Origin: Staphylococcus sp. NRL 16/872
GTDB taxonomy: Bacteria; Bacillota; Bacilli; Staphylococcales; Staphylococcaceae
Direction: 5' to 3'
NCBI RefSeq assembly: GCF_022815905.2
Contig: NZ_CP119327.1
Location: 682,001-746,000, forward strand
Length of the DNA stretch: 64,000 nucleotides
A program made the position numbers and the translations under genes. Positions within the stretch are counted from its first letter, which is position 1. The number at the start of each line of letters is the position of its first letter. The notes beneath the pieces were generated by a model that saw nothing but the letters and a program-made list of their open reading frames with translations, was not told the DNA's origin and made no database searches. Of the stretch, positions 1 through 10,495 are shown piece by piece.

Positions 1-199
1 GTACTTGAAAGCTTGTATTCATTAATTTCTGACTAAATCGATTTAACGTTGACACACTAATGTTTAATTCTTCAGCAACTTCTTGATTGGTCATACGTAA
101 TAGAGCATGCGGTGAATTTAATATGAAGCGTGATAGTTTTTTCTCATTTTTAGAAAATGAACTATAATTCTCATCAATGATATATAAAATATTTGTCAT
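1..199 (-). CDS. murR: MurR-type RpiR-family transcriptional regulator (partial, N-terminal part)
   Basis: The reading frame starts with ATG at 199 and runs off the window at base 1, so only about 66 residues are visible. They begin MTNILYIIDENYSSFSKNEK and contain an HTH_6 (RpiR) helix-turn-helix near residues 35-60 (MTNQEVAEELNISVSTLNRF). The sugar-phosphate-binding SIS domain of this family would lie outside the window. The ATG directly abuts the TAG stop of murP, so it is the last visible gene of the mupG-murQ-murP-murR operon. RpiR proteins next to MurNAc genes usually repress them and respond to MurNAc-6-phosphate; that role here is inferred from position. Confidence 0.85.
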   Translation of the reverse strand, partial: MTNILYIIDENYSSFSKNEKKLSRFILNSPHALLRMTNQEVAEELNISVSTLNRFSQKLMNTSFQV

Positions 200-1636
200 C
201 TAATCACCTAATTTGTCTAAGTTTCTCATTTCTTTAGTCGTACCGAAGAAATATGTGAATATAAATCCTCCTATATATGCAGAGACTAGGCCAATGATAT
301 AGCCAAGGTATTTTTGATGGGCAATTAATGGTAATAAAGAAATACCACTAGGTCCAATAGCGGTAGCACCAATGTGGCCGATTGCACCTATGACTGCGCC
401 TCCTATGCCGCCACCAATACATGCTGTTATAAATGGACGTCCTAGAGGAAGCGTTACCCCATAAATAAGCGGTTCACCAATACCTAAAAATCCGACTGGT
501 AAAGCACCTTTAATAGCATTACGTAAGGTTGTATTCTTTTTACATCTTATCCATAGCGCAAGTGCAGCACCTACTTGGCCAGCACCAGCCATAGCGGCGA
601 TAGGTAATAAATACGTAGCGCCTGATTGATTAATCAATTCAATATGGATAGGGGTGAAAATATGATGCAATCCTAACATAACAAGTGGTAAGAAGAATGC
701 ACCAATAATAAAACCACTAAATGGACCACATACGCCAATTACCCAATTGACAACGTTTACTAAACCATCTGAAATAAAGCCGGCAATAGGCATAATGATA
801 AAGATAGTTAATAAACCAATCATTAAAAGTGAAAGGGTAGGGGTTACGATAATATCAATTGAATTAGGAACAACTTTGTGCAATCTTTTTTCAATTAAAC
901 TTAGTAACCATACAGCGAGGATTACGCCGATAATGCCTCCTTGACCAGCAAGTAATGGTTCACCTGTAAAAATATTTTTAATAGGATGTTCTGGAGTAAT
1001 TCCTGTTAGTAATGTGGTACCCCCGATAACACCACCTAAACCTGGTGTAGCTCCAAAGACTTTGGCAGCATTGAAACCAGTAAAGATTGCTAAGTATGCT
1101 AACATCCCATCTTTAATTACATTTAATACCGCAACCAGTTGTTTCACCCAGTCCGCAGATATCGTACCAGCAGTGATGAAGTTATTAAGAAGAGCAGCGA
1201 TGCCTCCAATTAAGCCAGCGCCAATAAAAGCGGGAATTAAAGGAATAAAAATATTTGCAATCGTTTTTAATATTTGGTTCATTTTGCTTTGTTTGCGCTT
1301 ATTTTTATATGAAGCTTTGTTGTCTTTGGCTTGTTGTTCAATGTGTTGTCGATGATTAGAAGCATGAGTGATGTCTTCACCTAACTGAGTACCGCTAACT
1401 TTAGCCATTTCTTGCGCCACTTTATTTACAGTACCTGGACCTACCACAATTTGAAGGCGTTCATCTTTAACAATTCCAAGTACACCATCGAGCTTTTTTA
1501 ACTCAGTGTAATCAATTTTATTATCATCAATTATTTTTAAACGTACACGTGTCATACAATGGATGATGTTATTAACATTTTCAATTCCACCCACAGCATG
1601 CAAAATATCATGTGCGAGACGTTCTTTTTTGTTCAT
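200..1636 (-). CDS. murP: PTS N-acetylmuramic acid-type transporter subunit EIIBC (MurP)
   Basis: Membrane PTS permease of 478 residues. The N-terminal EIIB domain (about 1-85) carries the phosphorylated cysteine at Cys27 in [13 protein letters not shown]. The EIIC domain (about 120-465) is strongly hydrophobic and holds the substrate-site GEP motif ([11 protein letters not shown]). There is no EIIA domain, so a glucose-type EIIA must act in trans, as in the MurP/sucrose/trehalose group. It would import and phosphorylate MurNAc or MurNAc-GlcNAc disaccharide from wall turnover. It lies between murQ (13-bp gap) and murR (adjacent). The substrate rests on the murQ and mupG neighbours, because EIIBC sequences alone do not separate MurNAc from sucrose. 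Confidence 0.88.
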   Translation of the reverse strand: MNKKERLAHDILHAVGGIENVNNIIHCMTRVRLKIIDDNKIDYTELKKLDGVLGIVKDERLQIVVGPGTVNKVAQEMAKVSGTQLGEDITHASNHRQHIEQQAKDNKASYKNKRKQSKMNQILKTIANIFIPLIPAFIGAGLIGGIAALLNNFITAGTISADWVKQLVAVLNVIKDGMLAYLAIFTGFNAAKVFGATPGLGGVIGGTTLLTGITPEHPIKNIFTGEPLLAGQGGIIGVILAVWLLSLIEKRLHKVVPNSIDIIVTPTLSLLMIGLLTIFIIMPIAGFISDGLVNVVNWVIGVCGPFSGFIIGAFFLPLVMLGLHHIFTPIHIELINQSGATYLLPIAAMAGAGQVGAALALWIRCKKNTTLRNAIKGALPVGFLGIGEPLIYGVTLPLGRPFITACIGGGIGGAVIGAIGHIGATAIGPSGISLLPLIAHQKYLGYIIGLVSAYIGGFIFTYFFGTTKEMRNLDKLGD

Positions 1637-1649
1637 TTGTAATGCCTCC

Positions 1650-2537
1650 TTAAGATTTGATAGCTTGCTTAATCACTCCGTTGTGATTTAATAATCTTAA
1701 TTTAGCGTCTTCTTTAGTGGTATCACATAAGTTCATTACAATGGCAACTTTTAAATTAGAATCAGAACGATCATATAAATTTAAAGCTTCCTCATAGCTC
1801 AGGCCACAAATATCTTCAATAATATGAATAGAACGTTGCTCTAATTTATAATTTGTTGGTCTTACATCAACCATTAAGTTATCATACACTTTTCCAATGC
1901 CAATCATTGTTAATGTAGAAATCATATTTAGAACAAGTTTTTGAGCTGTACCAGACTTTAATCGAGTTGACCCAGTTAATACTTCAGGCCCAACTGGTAC
2001 TTCAAGAGGAAATTGCGCTAATTTGCTAATATCACTATTGGTATTACATGATAATGCGACTGTCATGGCATTTAATGTATTTGCATATTCTAGTGCACCT
2101 TTAACATATGGCGTACGGCCACTTGCTGAAATACCAACCACAATGTCTTTTTCAGTTAAATGAATATCTTGCAAATCTTTAGCGCCCATCTCAACGTTAT
2201 CTTCAGCGCCTTCTACTGCTTCAGTCATTGCTTGTTCTCCACCTGCAATGATACCTACTACTTCAGTAGGTTGAGTATTAAATGTCGGTACACATTCAGC
2301 AGCATCTAATACGCCAAGGCGCCCACTTGTGCCTGCGCCGATATAGATAAGACGACCGTTGCTACGGAAGCGTTGTATTGTTTGCTCAATAACATTGCGT
2401 AATTGAGGTAAAACTTGTGCAACAACTTGCGCTACTTGTTGGTCCTCTTGATTCATTGTTTGTAGTGCTTCTGAGATAGACATTTCATCTAAGTGCATAG
2501 TATGTAGATTTCTGCTTTCTGTTGTTAAGTGTTCCAT
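1650..2537 (-). CDS. murQ: N-acetylmuramic acid 6-phosphate etherase
   Basis: Cytoplasmic etherase that splits D-lactate from MurNAc-6-phosphate to give GlcNAc-6-phosphate, which then enters amino sugar catabolism. The 295 residues match the family's usual length. An SIS fold carries the sugar-phosphate loop GAGTSGRLG at 67-75, and the catalytic acid is probably Glu81 in DAAECVPTF, the counterpart of E. coli MurQ Glu83. The gene overlaps the 3' end of mupG by 13 bases, which suggests translational coupling. Together with MupG and MurP it forms the known Gram-positive MurNAc recovery pathway. Confidence 0.95.
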   Translation of the reverse strand: MEHLTTESRNLHTMHLDEMSISEALQTMNQEDQQVAQVVAQVLPQLRNVIEQTIQRFRSNGRLIYIGAGTSGRLGVLDAAECVPTFNTQPTEVVGIIAGGEQAMTEAVEGAEDNVEMGAKDLQDIHLTEKDIVVGISASGRTPYVKGALEYANTLNAMTVALSCNTNSDISKLAQFPLEVPVGPEVLTGSTRLKSGTAQKLVLNMISTLTMIGIGKVYDNLMVDVRPTNYKLEQRSIHIIEDICGLSYEEALNLYDRSDSNLKVAIVMNLCDTTKEDAKLRLLNHNGVIKQAIKS

Positions 2538-3592
2538 AGACAGTTCTCCTTTTCAGAAATAAGGTCAAATGTGTCGCCAGGTTGAATCAAATCAAGAATA
2601 TATAAATCTTTAGATGAAACAGTAGCAACATGATTCATGTTGGGATGACTCGGTAACTCTGATTTAATCATTTGAAGTTCACCTTCATAGCGCTTATTTA
2701 AAAGGTTATCGATTGTAATTGTACCTTTCTTGCGCACATAGTCATGGTGATGATCTGGTTCAATAGTAAGATGGTTTATCGTTCTCGAATCTTTGGAACG
2801 AATAAGATGCTCCGGTGTATCGATACGCGATGTATGAGTTCTAAATATGAGTTCTGCATAGGCAGAAGAATAAGATGAAACGGTAATAACAAAATGGCGA
2901 TGAAGTATCATTTGTGCTAAGGCATTAGCTTTATCATCGCTAATGGCTAAATCGCCAATCATAATGTGCTGGATACCGATAGTAAGTAATGAATGTGCAG
3001 CTAATAATGTAGGTGTGTATCTATGATGTTCGATAGTAGGTAAACCTTTGAATAAAGGTCCTCTTAATGTGGTACCTGGGATAAAAGCGATAATCTGCGC
3101 ATCCTCATCATATTGAGTAATTAATTGATTACGTTCTTGTACGCTACTCAAAGATAGACCAGTATCTGGTCTCGGATAATAATTATGGCAGTATAATATT
3201 TCAGGTAAATGTTCTTGCGTGTAAATTGAATTAAGTATATCTGAAGTAATCGTGCTAGCATTTAAACAACATTTCAAATTATGTGTGTAAAGTTCATGGA
3301 TTAGAGCCATATTTAAATGGTCATCTATTCTGATCACAAAATCCCCATTTGGATACTGTTGTAAAAAACTGTAAAGTTGTTGATTAAGTAAAGAAGGATG
3401 GATATCAATAATGTAAGTTACAGATGTATTCTGTAATAACTGACATAATTCTCCCAGATATGTCAACTTCGTTTCTTCATTCTCCTCAGGAATTTGTAAA
3501 GATGTAAATATATAACGGTAACCTTTGCCTATCATTTTTAAGATATAGTCTTTATTTAATGGTTCACCTAAGTACACTGAGAAACCTAACAT
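2525..3592 (-). CDS. mupG: 6-phospho-N-acetylmuramidase MupG (DUF871 family)
   Basis: About 355 residues beginning [17 protein letters not shown]. The family (DUF871, TIM-barrel plus a C-terminal beta domain) was assigned in S. aureus as MupG, which hydrolyses MurNAc-6-phosphate-GlcNAc inside the cell to MurNAc-6-phosphate and GlcNAc. I chose ATG at 3592 because AGGAGG lies 8 bases upstream; an in-frame ATG seven codons earlier has no comparable site. It is the first gene of the operon, with a good promoter just upstream (see 3626-3654). Function is by family and by operon context with murQ and murP. Confidence 0.9.
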   Translation of the reverse strand: MLGFSVYLGEPLNKDYILKMIGKGYRYIFTSLQIPEENEETKLTYLGELCQLLQNTSVTYIIDIHPSLLNQQLYSFLQQYPNGDFVIRIDDHLNMALIHELYTHNLKCCLNASTITSDILNSIYTQEHLPEILYCHNYYPRPDTGLSLSSVQERNQLITQYDEDAQIIAFIPGTTLRGPLFKGLPTIEHHRYTPTLLAAHSLLTIGIQHIMIGDLAISDDKANALAQMILHRHFVITVSSYSSAYAELIFRTHTSRIDTPEHLIRSKDSRTINHLTIEPDHHHDYVRKKGTITIDNLLNKRYEGELQMIKSELPSHPNMNHVATVSSKDLYILDLIQPGDTFDLISEKENCLWNT

Positions 3593-3625
3593 AAGATACC
3601 TCCTAAGATACATTAATCTAAACTT

Positions 3626-3654
3626 ATTATATCGTGTTGCGTGTTTAAAGACAA
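3626..3654 (-). promoter_or_regulatory. Predicted sigma-A promoter of the mupG-murQ-murP-murR operon
   Basis: Read on the minus strand: TTGTCT at 3654-3649, a 17-base spacer, then a perfect TATAAT at 3631-3626, ending 33 bases before the mupG ATG. The spacing and -10 match are near-consensus. No clear cre or RpiR operator could be assigned by eye. Confidence 0.7.
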
Positions 3655-3694
3655 TTTGGGTTAGAGGGAGCTAATGTTCAAAAATGAATGAAAT

Positions 3695-4072
3695 TTATAA
3701 TTTATTAAACTTAGATAGAATCGATATATAAGTTTGATGAATACGACGTTGTCGTTCATGTAAATCGCAGAGTATTTCACCTCGTTGAAAGTGATGAAGC
3801 GGTTGTTGATGTAATGAATGAAGTAAATTTTGGTAAGTAGTAAATGGTGCAGTAGATGCAGTAGGAGATAGCAATAAAGTAGGATTGGCAATATTTTCGT
3901 GTTGGTGTGTATTTGTTTCCGAATAATACGCTTCAATTGTTATATTAAATTGTTCGATAGCTTGGTTAAGAAGTTTAGGATCCATAAAATAGTAATATTT
4001 TATTTTTTCAATAAGTGTAAGTAGTTCAATTAAATTGTGCTGATAGTTAATGGGTGGTTGAGAGTTTGGCAT
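3695..4072 (-). CDS. Hypothetical protein of about 125 residues
   Basis: I do not recognise this protein. The ATG at 4072 (MPNSQPPINYQHNLIELL) is chosen because AAAGGAG lies about 8 bases upstream; the open frame extends further but without a ribosome site. The product is soluble-looking, rich in His, Gln, Leu and Thr, with an amphipathic helical N-terminal half (LIELLTLIEKIKYYYFMDPKLL is the densest stretch, residues about 17-37) and no signal peptide. It follows the HTH regulator on the same strand (gap about 90 bases) and precedes mupG. It may be cotranscribed with the regulator. No function is claimed. Confidence 0.6.
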   Translation of the reverse strand: MPNSQPPINYQHNLIELLTLIEKIKYYYFMDPKLLNQAIEQFNITIEAYYSETNTHQHENIANPTLLLSPTASTAPFTTYQNLLHSLHQQPLHHFQRGEILCDLHERQRRIHQTYISILSKFNKL

Positions 4073-4163
4073 GGCGTTGCTCCTTTTGAGGTAATTCAGA
4101 GAAATGAAGTGGGTTGATGGAGGATATGCCGATCGAGGAGGAAGAACTGCAAGCAAGTAATTA

Positions 4164-4874
4164 CTAGTCGTCTTCCTCGACTGGATTTAAAAATTCAGTA
4201 TAGTTATCAATAGTAATATCATAAGTTTTAATCGTTTTTTCAAAAGAATAAGAAATATCGTATATATCAAGTACTGGTAATTCGCGCGTGCAACCAGAAC
4301 CTATTTCATAAATGATAGCTAACCATGTGCCGTTGCGACAAAGTAAGCCAATAAAGATAACATTTTCAGCGATAAACGTATTATCCTTTTGAAAATCAAT
4401 AAGCATCACGTGACGTTCATTACTATAAATTAAAATGTCTGCAAACAATTTAGGTAATGTAATATCCTGTGTGTCTTCGAATTTGATGTAATTATTCATA
4501 TGTCTTAGTGAATGACGTAGTCGGACGTTAGACAAATTAAGACATTGATTAATAATCGTTTCGATCGACTCAGTGTATGGCAATGTTGAATAAGATCTAC
4601 TTTCAATTAAAGTTAAAAATAAGGCAATGATCTGTTGTTCATTTAAAGTGAATTGGATACCTTCTTCAGTGTTATGGATCTCATAGCCTCCACGTTTACC
4701 TTTAGAAGTGTATAGTTGAACCCCTTTCGCTTCTAATTCTGCCATATCTCGAGTAATCGTACGCACTGAAACATCAAATTGTTGAGCTAATTCGGAAGCT
4801 TTGACTTTATGTCCTTGTTTTATAGCTAAAATAATTTGTTTTTGTCTTTCTTGTTTATTCAATATTTTCACCAC
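4164..4874 (-). CDS. HTH transcriptional regulator (HTH_11/DeoR-like N-terminus)
   Basis: Protein of 236 residues. Residues about 8-60 form a winged helix of the HTH_11/DeoR type (RQKQIILAIKQGHKVKASEL, then a recognition helix around FDVSVRTITRDMAEL) and a wing with SKGKRGGYEI, typical of WYL-domain and related regulators. The C-terminal part is a probable ligand-sensing domain I cannot name; it is too divergent for me to call WYL. It lies upstream of the unknown 125-residue gene and the MurNAc operon, so it could control either, but nothing in the sequence proves a target. It may autoregulate from the 490-base gap upstream. Confidence 0.75.
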   Translation of the reverse strand: MVKILNKQERQKQIILAIKQGHKVKASELAQQFDVSVRTITRDMAELEAKGVQLYTSKGKRGGYEIHNTEEGIQFTLNEQQIIALFLTLIESRSYSTLPYTESIETIINQCLNLSNVRLRHSLRHMNNYIKFEDTQDITLPKLFADILIYSNERHVMLIDFQKDNTFIAENVIFIGLLCRNGTWLAIIYEIGSGCTRELPVLDIYDISYSFEKTIKTYDITIDNYTEFLNPVEEDD

Positions 4875-5094
4875 CCACAGACATTACATATCAGACTGTA
4901 GACAAACCCTTTCATTCTTCATTAGATCTTACGCTTCTTCAATTGATAAAGATTTGCTTTCAGTCTTTATAATTTAGATTAATTTAACAATCATTATACG
5001 TTACATATTACATTAATTATAACATAAGACTGAGATGTAAGACATTTAATGGCTAACAGTAGATTTCAGGTGTAAAAATAAACATATTTTATTT

Positions 5095-5108
5095 GGAAAA
5101 CGCTTACA
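5095..5108 (+). promoter_or_regulatory. cre site (CcpA operator) overlapping the -35 of the RsaI-like RNA
   Basis: GGAAAACGCTTACA matches the cre consensus TGWNANCGNTNWCA at 13 of 14 positions (only the first base differs). It overlaps the candidate -35 TTACAT (5104-5109). A 17-base spacer leads to TAATAT at 5127-5132 (TATAAT follows at 5130-5135). Placement over the promoter predicts repression by CcpA when glucose is plentiful, as known for S. aureus rsaI. Confidence 0.75.
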
Positions 5109-5140
5109 TATACAACTTATTTATGCTAATATAATATTTG

Positions 5141-5291
5141 TAACAGGGGAGAACGATTTCAAACAAAGGGGTAGAAGCTATATAACAGATAGCTTATTGT
5201 GAATCGTTCGAGTTACATCGAAACATCTTCAATATTTATTACTTACTTTCCTTTCTATTTGTCGGCTAGCAGATGACTAGCCGATTTTTTT
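5141..5291 (+). ncRNA. rsaI: RsaI (RsaOG)-like trans-acting small RNA
   Basis: About 150 bases with no open frame, between a promoter with cre site and a strong terminator. Visible parts: two G-tracks (CAGGGGAG near 5144 and AAGGGGTAG near 5167); a 5' hairpin in which GAACGATT (5151-5158) pairs with AATCGTTC (5202-5209), holding an inner AAGCTAT/ATAGCTT stem; an unpaired C/U-rich stretch (ACTTACTTTCCTTTCT, 5241-5256); and a terminator CGGCTAG/CTAGCCG (5263-5283) followed by seven T. This is the architecture described for S. aureus RsaI, a roughly 144-nt RNA repressed by CcpA that lowers glucose uptake and adjusts central metabolism and biofilm genes. Position beside the inositol-phosphatase-like gene also fits my recollection of S. 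aureus. Exact 5' end is estimated. Confidence 0.8.
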
Positions 5292-5370
5292 ATTTTCATT
5301 TAACTTAATATATAAAGAAATGTGATTTTAAGATAAAATAAATTGAAATAATATAAATGAGGTGCAAGAG

Positions 5371-6162
5371 ATGGAACTAAACCAACTTCAACATATTGAT
5401 CAGCACATTGCACAATGGCTTGAACATTTAGACAATGTGATACCTAGGTTGATTGCTGAAATGACTACAGACACTAAAGTGGATCGCTTTGATTTAGTAA
5501 CAAATGTTGATAAGCAATTACAACATCAATTTGAGGAGTATCTTGCTGAACATTTTCCGGGGCATCAATTATTAGGTGAAGAAAAAAGCAATGATTCGAT
5601 TAAACCTTATGAAGGTCATTTATGGATTATGGATCCAATTGATGGTACTGCTAATTTAGTTAAACAACAGGAAGATTATTGTATCATTTTAGCTTACTTT
5701 GAAAATGGAGAACCACAACTTTCATATATTTATGATTACCCACATAGAAAACTTTATAAAGCGATTAAAGGACAAGGCGCATATATGAACGAGCAACCTT
5801 TACAACCACCTAAGGAAGTTAGACTGGAAGATGCTATCATTTCTTTTGGCTCTGAATATATTAATGACCGTGCAACTAAAGCATTATACAATGCGGCGTT
5901 TGGTGTGAGATATATTGGGGCATGTGGTTTAGATTCTGTGCGTGTGATTAAAGGGCAATTTGGTGCACATATGAATACTAATCCTAAACCATGGGATATT
6001 GCGGCTCAATTCTTATTTGCCAAACAACTTGGCTTAAAGATGACACGATTAGATGGTCAACCTCTCGACTTTGCTAAAGGTGGTCCGTTCATTATTAGTA
6101 ATAAAGGGTGCTACGAAGACATGTTATCTATTTTGAATGAAGGAAACGGTTATTTAAAGTAG
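5371..6162 (+). CDS. Inositol monophosphatase family protein
   Basis: Mg-dependent sugar phosphatase family protein of 263 residues. It contains the metal-binding acid cluster GEE (69-71), the signature WIMDPIDGTANL (85-96), and the C-terminal KPWDIAAQ with the family's conserved Trp-Asp. I start at ATG 5371, which has GAGGTG six bases upstream; that GTG itself is an alternative start four codons earlier. Substrate cannot be told from sequence: members act on inositol phosphates, fructose-1,6-bisphosphate or nucleotide-3'-phosphates. It stands alone after the RsaI terminator. Confidence 0.88.
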   Translation: MELNQLQHIDQHIAQWLEHLDNVIPRLIAEMTTDTKVDRFDLVTNVDKQLQHQFEEYLAEHFPGHQLLGEEKSNDSIKPYEGHLWIMDPIDGTANLVKQQEDYCIILAYFENGEPQLSYIYDYPHRKLYKAIKGQGAYMNEQPLQPPKEVRLEDAIISFGSEYINDRATKALYNAAFGVRYIGACGLDSVRVIKGQFGAHMNTNPKPWDIAAQFLFAKQLGLKMTRLDGQPLDFAKGGPFIISNKGCYEDMLSILNEGNGYLK

Positions 6163-6275
6163 TACATAAACTATCTTATTTTTGTGAAAATTACAACTTG
6201 AGATGTATAGAAAATAAATAATTTTCATATATAATGATATAGATATATTTTATAAAATAAGATAGGAGTGGTAGG

Positions 6276-7223
6276 ATGCGTAGCACTCGAAGTAAGATGA
6301 GCCTGCCCATGAAGATTTTACTATGGATAATTGGAATTTTAGTTGTATTAGCCACTGTAGCAGTTATTTTTATAGTTGCTAGTATTTATGTTACTGGTGA
6401 CAAAATTCATAACCCTTTGAACCGTCAACACTCAGAATTACGGTCTAATAATGTTAATTTAAAAAATGGTGACCCATTTACAATCGCATTATTTGGTGTC
6501 GATTCTGATGCCCAACGTAAAAATGTAAACGATGGGGAACGTAGTGATTCAATAATGTTATTATCAATAAATCCATCGAAAAAGACGACAGAGATAGTAA
6601 GTATTCCTCGTGATACACAAGCTGAAATTGTAGGCCGTAATTCTACAGAAAAAATTAACCATGCTTACGCATATGGTGGCCCAACAATGGCAGTTAAATC
6701 TATTGAAAAATTAATGAACGTTCCTGTTGATCATTATGCCACTATTGATATGGATGGCTTACATGAAATGATTGATGCATTAGGTGGCGTAGATGTAGTA
6801 AGTAACGATACGTTCACTGTAAACGGTACACATTTTACTAAAGGACAAAACACACACATAGATGGTAAAACTGCTATGGAATTCATCAGAAGTCGTAAAG
6901 AAGAAGGCGCAGGTGGTGACTTTGGTCGCCAAGAGCGTCAACAACTTGTATTACAAGCGATGGCAAATAAAATGACGAGTGCTTCTGCATTAACTCATTT
7001 CCCATCATTGATTGGAGAAATTCAAAAGAATGTAACGACAGATCTAACTTTAAGTGATATGAATGCGATTAGAAGCAATTACAAAGACGCTAATAATACT
7101 GTAAGTCGTCATCAACTAGATGGCCATGGTGGCATTCAAAGTGATGGGCTATGGTACTTTATTCCTAATGATTCTTCTAAACAACAAGCTTCAGATTTAC
7201 TCAATAACAATTTAGATAAATAA
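6276..7223 (+). CDS. lcpC: LytR-CpsA-Psr (LCP) family wall polymer ligase
   Basis: Membrane-anchored enzyme of 315 residues, single N-terminal transmembrane helix (about 14-37) and an extracellular LCP domain. Typical LCP blocks are present: FGVDSDAQ, ERSDSIMLLSINP, SIPRDTQAEI, KINHAYAYGGP and FIRSRKEEGAGGDFGRQERQ, including the Arg and Asp residues that bind the polyprenyl pyrophosphate. LCP proteins move teichoic acid or capsule from lipid carriers to peptidoglycan. The symbol follows its position directly before formate dehydrogenase, where S. aureus has LcpC; paralogue assignment is less sure than family. AGGAG precedes the ATG, and a strong terminator follows. Confidence 0.85.
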   Translation: MRSTRSKMSLPMKILLWIIGILVVLATVAVIFIVASIYVTGDKIHNPLNRQHSELRSNNVNLKNGDPFTIALFGVDSDAQRKNVNDGERSDSIMLLSINPSKKTTEIVSIPRDTQAEIVGRNSTEKINHAYAYGGPTMAVKSIEKLMNVPVDHYATIDMDGLHEMIDALGGVDVVSNDTFTVNGTHFTKGQNTHIDGKTAMEFIRSRKEEGAGGDFGRQERQQLVLQAMANKMTSASALTHFPSLIGEIQKNVTTDLTLSDMNAIRSNYKDANNTVSRHQLDGHGGIQSDGLWYFIPNDSSKQQASDLLNNNLDK

Positions 7224-7240
7224 TTATTTATCTTTAATAC

Positions 7241-7295
7241 ACACGCATACTCTAACTTTAGTGTTAAACGAAGAGTATGCGTGTTTATTTTTTTA
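7241..7295 (+). terminator. Rho-independent terminator after the LCP gene
   Basis: Perfect 13-bp stem ACACGCATACTCT (7241-7253) with AGAGTATGCGTGT (7272-7284), followed by a T-rich run. Confidence 0.88.
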
Positions 7296-7299
7296 CTTT

Positions 7300-7540
7300 T
7301 TTTGAAAATATAGTTTGTAATTGTACAAAAAAGGTACAATACAATAAATTTATTAAACTTAATTATTGTTAAGTTTTAAAACTTTAAATATTGAAAAAAG
7401 TTATGAAACTCTTAACATTATCCAAAAATAGTTATACAATTATAGTAATTCTATGTTCAATATATGTGGGGTATTGGAATGGAATAGTTTATTAAATTGA
7501 TAATTTTACGGTAAAAAATATAGATGGGGTGGAAAGTAGT
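7300..7540 (+). promoter_or_regulatory. fdhA upstream region with two inverted repeats
   Basis: This AT-rich gap holds two dyads that could be operators or leader structures: TTGTAC-N7-GTACAA at 7321-7339, and AAACTTAA-N6-TTAAGTTT at 7355-7376. Neither matches a site I can name (not Rex, not Fur). A -10-like TATACAAT lies near 7432. The fdhA ribosome site GGGGTGG ends at 7532. Confidence 0.4.
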
Positions 7541-10495
7541 ATGCAAGAACATTTAATCGTGACGCTTGACGGTACAGATTATCTTGTGGAACCTGGAACA
7601 AGTTTACTCGAGTTTATTAAATCTCGTGATACTTTCGTACCTTCAATTTGTTATAACGAATCGATGGGGCCTATTCAAACATGTGATACATGTATGGTTG
7701 AAATCGATGGCAAAATTGAACGTGCGTGTAGTACGGTTGTAGATCGTCCTATGACGGTAAATACTCAAAATAAAGACGTCAAAGCAAGTCAAAAAGAAGC
7801 ATTAGACAGAATCTTAGAAAAACATATGTTGTATTGTACAGTGTGTGATTACAACAATGGTGATTGTGAAATTCATAATGCCATGGACGCATGGGGCTTA
7901 CAAGAGCAATCATATGAATATAAAGAAAAACCTTATGAAAAAGATTACGGTCCATTCTATCGTTATGATCCAGACCAATGTATCTTATGTGGACGTTGTG
8001 TCGAAGCATGTCAAGACATCGAAGTTAACGAAACAATTTCAATTGACTGGGATCGTGAACATCCACGTGTAATTTGGGATAATGACGTACCTATTAATGA
8101 ATCATCATGTGTATCTTGTGGTCAATGTGCAACAGTTTGTCCATGTAACGCCATGATGGAAGTTAATATGGAAGGTAATGCAGGTTACATGACTGATACT
8201 GAACCAGGTTCATTAGCAGCTATGATCGATTTAACTAAGAAAGCCGAACCAGGCGATGGCTTATTATTCGCAGTTTCAGATTCAGAAGCAGAAATGCGTA
8301 AAGAACGCATTAAGAAAACGAAAACAGTTTGTACATATTGTGGTGTAGGTTGCTCATTTGATGTATGGACTAAAGATAGAGAAATCTTAAAAATGCAACC
8401 ATCACACGATTCACCAGCAAATAAAATTGCAACATGTGTCAAAGGTAAATTCTCTTGGGGTCACATCAATTCTGATCAACGTTTAACTAAACCACTTGTT
8501 AGAAAAGATGGCGAATTCCATGAAGTAGAATGGGACGAAGCACTTGATGTCATTGAAACAAACTTCAAACGTATTAAAAATGAATACGGCGGCGAACATT
8601 TAGCATTTATCGCTTCTTCTAAAGGTACAAACGAAGAATCATACTTAATGCAAAAGCTATCTCGCCAAGTATTTGGTTCAAACAATGTTGATAACTGTTC
8701 TAGATATTGCCAAGCACCAGCAACAAAAGGTTTATTCCGTACTGTTGGTCATGGTGGTGACTCAGGTTCAATTGAAGATTTAGAAAGAGCAGCTATGACA
8801 GTATTAATTGGTACAAATACTGCTGAAGCCCATCCAGTCATTGCTTCACGTATTAAACGTGGTCAAAAATTATTCGGCTCAAAAATGCATGTATTTGATA
8901 TCAGAAAACATGAAATGGCTGAACGCGCCGATGCATTCTATCAACCTAAGCCAGGTACTGACTTAGTATGGTTAGGCGCTGCAACGAAATATATCATTGA
9001 TAATGACTTACATGACAAACAATTCTTAAATGATTGGGTAGATAACTTTGATGAATACTATAAATCATTAGAATTATTTACAATGGATTTTGCTGAAGAT
9101 GCAACAGGTATTCCTAAAGAACAAATCATTAGCTTTGCTGAAGAAGCTGCTAAAGCAGAATCAATGTCAATTTGTTGGGCTATGGGTGTTACTCAACAAG
9201 ATATCGGTAGTGACACAAGTACAGCAATCTCAAACTTACTACTTGTAACAGGTAACTATAGAAAACCTGGTTCAGGTGCATACCCATTACGTGGTCACAA
9301 TAACGTACAAGGTGCGAGTGATATGGGAAGTATGCCAGACCAATTCCCAGGTTATCAAAAAGTTGCCGATGACGAAGTAAGAGCTAAGTTTGAAAAAGAA
9401 TACGGTGTGAAATTAAATCCTAAACCAGGACGCGACAATCACCAAATGATGGAAGGTATCCATAACGGTGAAATTCAATCATTATACTTATATGGTGAAG
9501 ATACTGGTATCGTAGACTCTAACATCAACTTCGTACAATCTGCATTAGAAAAAGTAGAATTCTTAGTTGTACAAGATGAATTCTTAACATTTACAGCAAC
9601 TTATGCTGATGTTGTATTACCAGCAAGTCCATCACTTGAAAAAGACGGTACATTCACTAACACAGAACGTCGTATTCAACGTATTAATAAAGCATTACAA
9701 CCATTAGGCGATTCTAAACCAGACTGGGAAATCTTCCAATTAATCGCTCAAAGAATGGGTGCAGATTGGAACTACACGCATCCTTCAGAAATCATGGATG
9801 AAGTTGCTCGCTTAACACCATCATACTCAGGTGTAAGTTATGATCGTTTAGAAGGCTTTAATAGTTTACAATGGCCTGTTGCTCCAGATGGCACAGACGA
9901 ACCAACATTGTATATGAACGGCTTTAACTTTGATAATGGTCGAGCTAAATTATTCCCATTAACATTTGATAACTTCTTCAAAGAAGACGAAGTATATGAC
10001 TTACACGTGAACAACGGTCGTTTACTTGAACACTTCCATGAAGGTAACATGACTTATCAAACAGAAATGATTAAATACAAAATGCCTAATGCATTTGTTG
10101 AAATTTCTCCAGAGCTTGCGAAAGATCGTGATATTCATGAAGGTGCTGAAATACGATTAATTTCAGAAACTGGGGAAGCAACATTAATTGCAACAATTAC
10201 AGATCGCGTAAAAGGTAAAGAGATTTATATTCCATTAAATAATGACGCAATGTCTAACGGTGACTTAGGTGCTATCAATAAATTAACCAACAGTGATGTT
10301 GATAAATATACTGATACACCATCATATAAACGTACAAGCTGTCGTATGGAAGTATTAACACGTAAAGGTAAATCACCATTAAACCCAACAAACTTCCGTG
10401 TTGATAAACACCGTCATCCGCAATATAGTGTCCAAGTACAGAAAAAATGGGAACGTCCAGATTATGTTTTCCCAGGAAATGTGGTGGATAAATAA
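7541..10495 (+). CDS. fdhA: Molybdenum-dependent formate dehydrogenase alpha subunit
   Basis: A 984-residue iron-sulfur molybdoenzyme that oxidises formate to CO2. Order of domains: [2Fe-2S] ferredoxin (Cys37, 48, 51, 63), His/Cys cluster domain ([15 protein letters not shown], from 95), two [4Fe-4S] ferredoxin motifs ([13 protein letters not shown] near 146; [13 protein letters not shown] near 189), the molybdopterin-oxidoreductase [4Fe-4S] motif CTYCGVGC (264-271), the large pterin-binding domain, and the C-terminal molydopterin-binding barrel. The molybdenum ligand is Cys390 in [12 protein letters not shown], standing where E. coli FdhF has selenocysteine. ATG 7541 is preferred (GGGGTGG 8 bases upstream) over an in-frame GTG at 7529. 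The stop overlaps the next ATG by one base. It needs the fdhD, mod and moa/moe/mob genes at 31-41 kb. Confidence 0.95.
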   Translation: MQEHLIVTLDGTDYLVEPGTSLLEFIKSRDTFVPSICYNESMGPIQTCDTCMVEIDGKIERACSTVVDRPMTVNTQNKDVKASQKEALDRILEKHMLYCTVCDYNNGDCEIHNAMDAWGLQEQSYEYKEKPYEKDYGPFYRYDPDQCILCGRCVEACQDIEVNETISIDWDREHPRVIWDNDVPINESSCVSCGQCATVCPCNAMMEVNMEGNAGYMTDTEPGSLAAMIDLTKKAEPGDGLLFAVSDSEAEMRKERIKKTKTVCTYCGVGCSFDVWTKDREILKMQPSHDSPANKIATCVKGKFSWGHINSDQRLTKPLVRKDGEFHEVEWDEALDVIETNFKRIKNEYGGEHLAFIASSKGTNEESYLMQKLSRQVFGSNNVDNCSRYCQAPATKGLFRTVGHGGDSGSIEDLERAAMTVLIGTNTAEAHPVIASRIKRGQKLFGSKMHVFDIRKHEMAERADAFYQPKPGTDLVWLGAATKYIIDNDLHDKQFLNDWVDNFDEYYKSLELFTMDFAEDATGIPKEQIISFAEEAAKAESMSICWAMGVTQQDIGSDTSTAISNLLLVTGNYRKPGSGAYPLRGHNNVQGASDMGSMPDQFPGYQKVADDEVRAKFEKEYGVKLNPKPGRDNHQMMEGIHNGEIQSLYLYGEDTGIVDSNINFVQSALEKVEFLVVQDEFLTFTATYADVVLPASPSLEKDGTFTNTERRIQRINKALQPLGDSKPDWEIFQLIAQRMGADWNYTHPSEIMDEVARLTPSYSGVSYDRLEGFNSLQWPVAPDGTDEPTLYMNGFNFDNGRAKLFPLTFDNFFKEDEVYDLHVNNGRLLEHFHEGNMTYQTEMIKYKMPNAFVEISPELAKDRDIHEGAEIRLISETGEATLIATITDRVKGKEIYIPLNNDAMSNGDLGAINKLTNSDVDKYTDTPSYKRTSCRMEVLTRKGKSPLNPTNFRVDKHRHPQYSVQVQKKWERPDYVFPGNVVDK

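Noticed and set aside
3661-3936. 91-codon minus-strand frame
   Set aside because: It overlaps the 125-residue gene in a different frame, has low-complexity hydrophobic composition and no ribosome site.
8690-8730. Selenocysteine codon in fdhA
   Set aside because: The position reads TGC (Cys390), not TGA; no recoding is needed.
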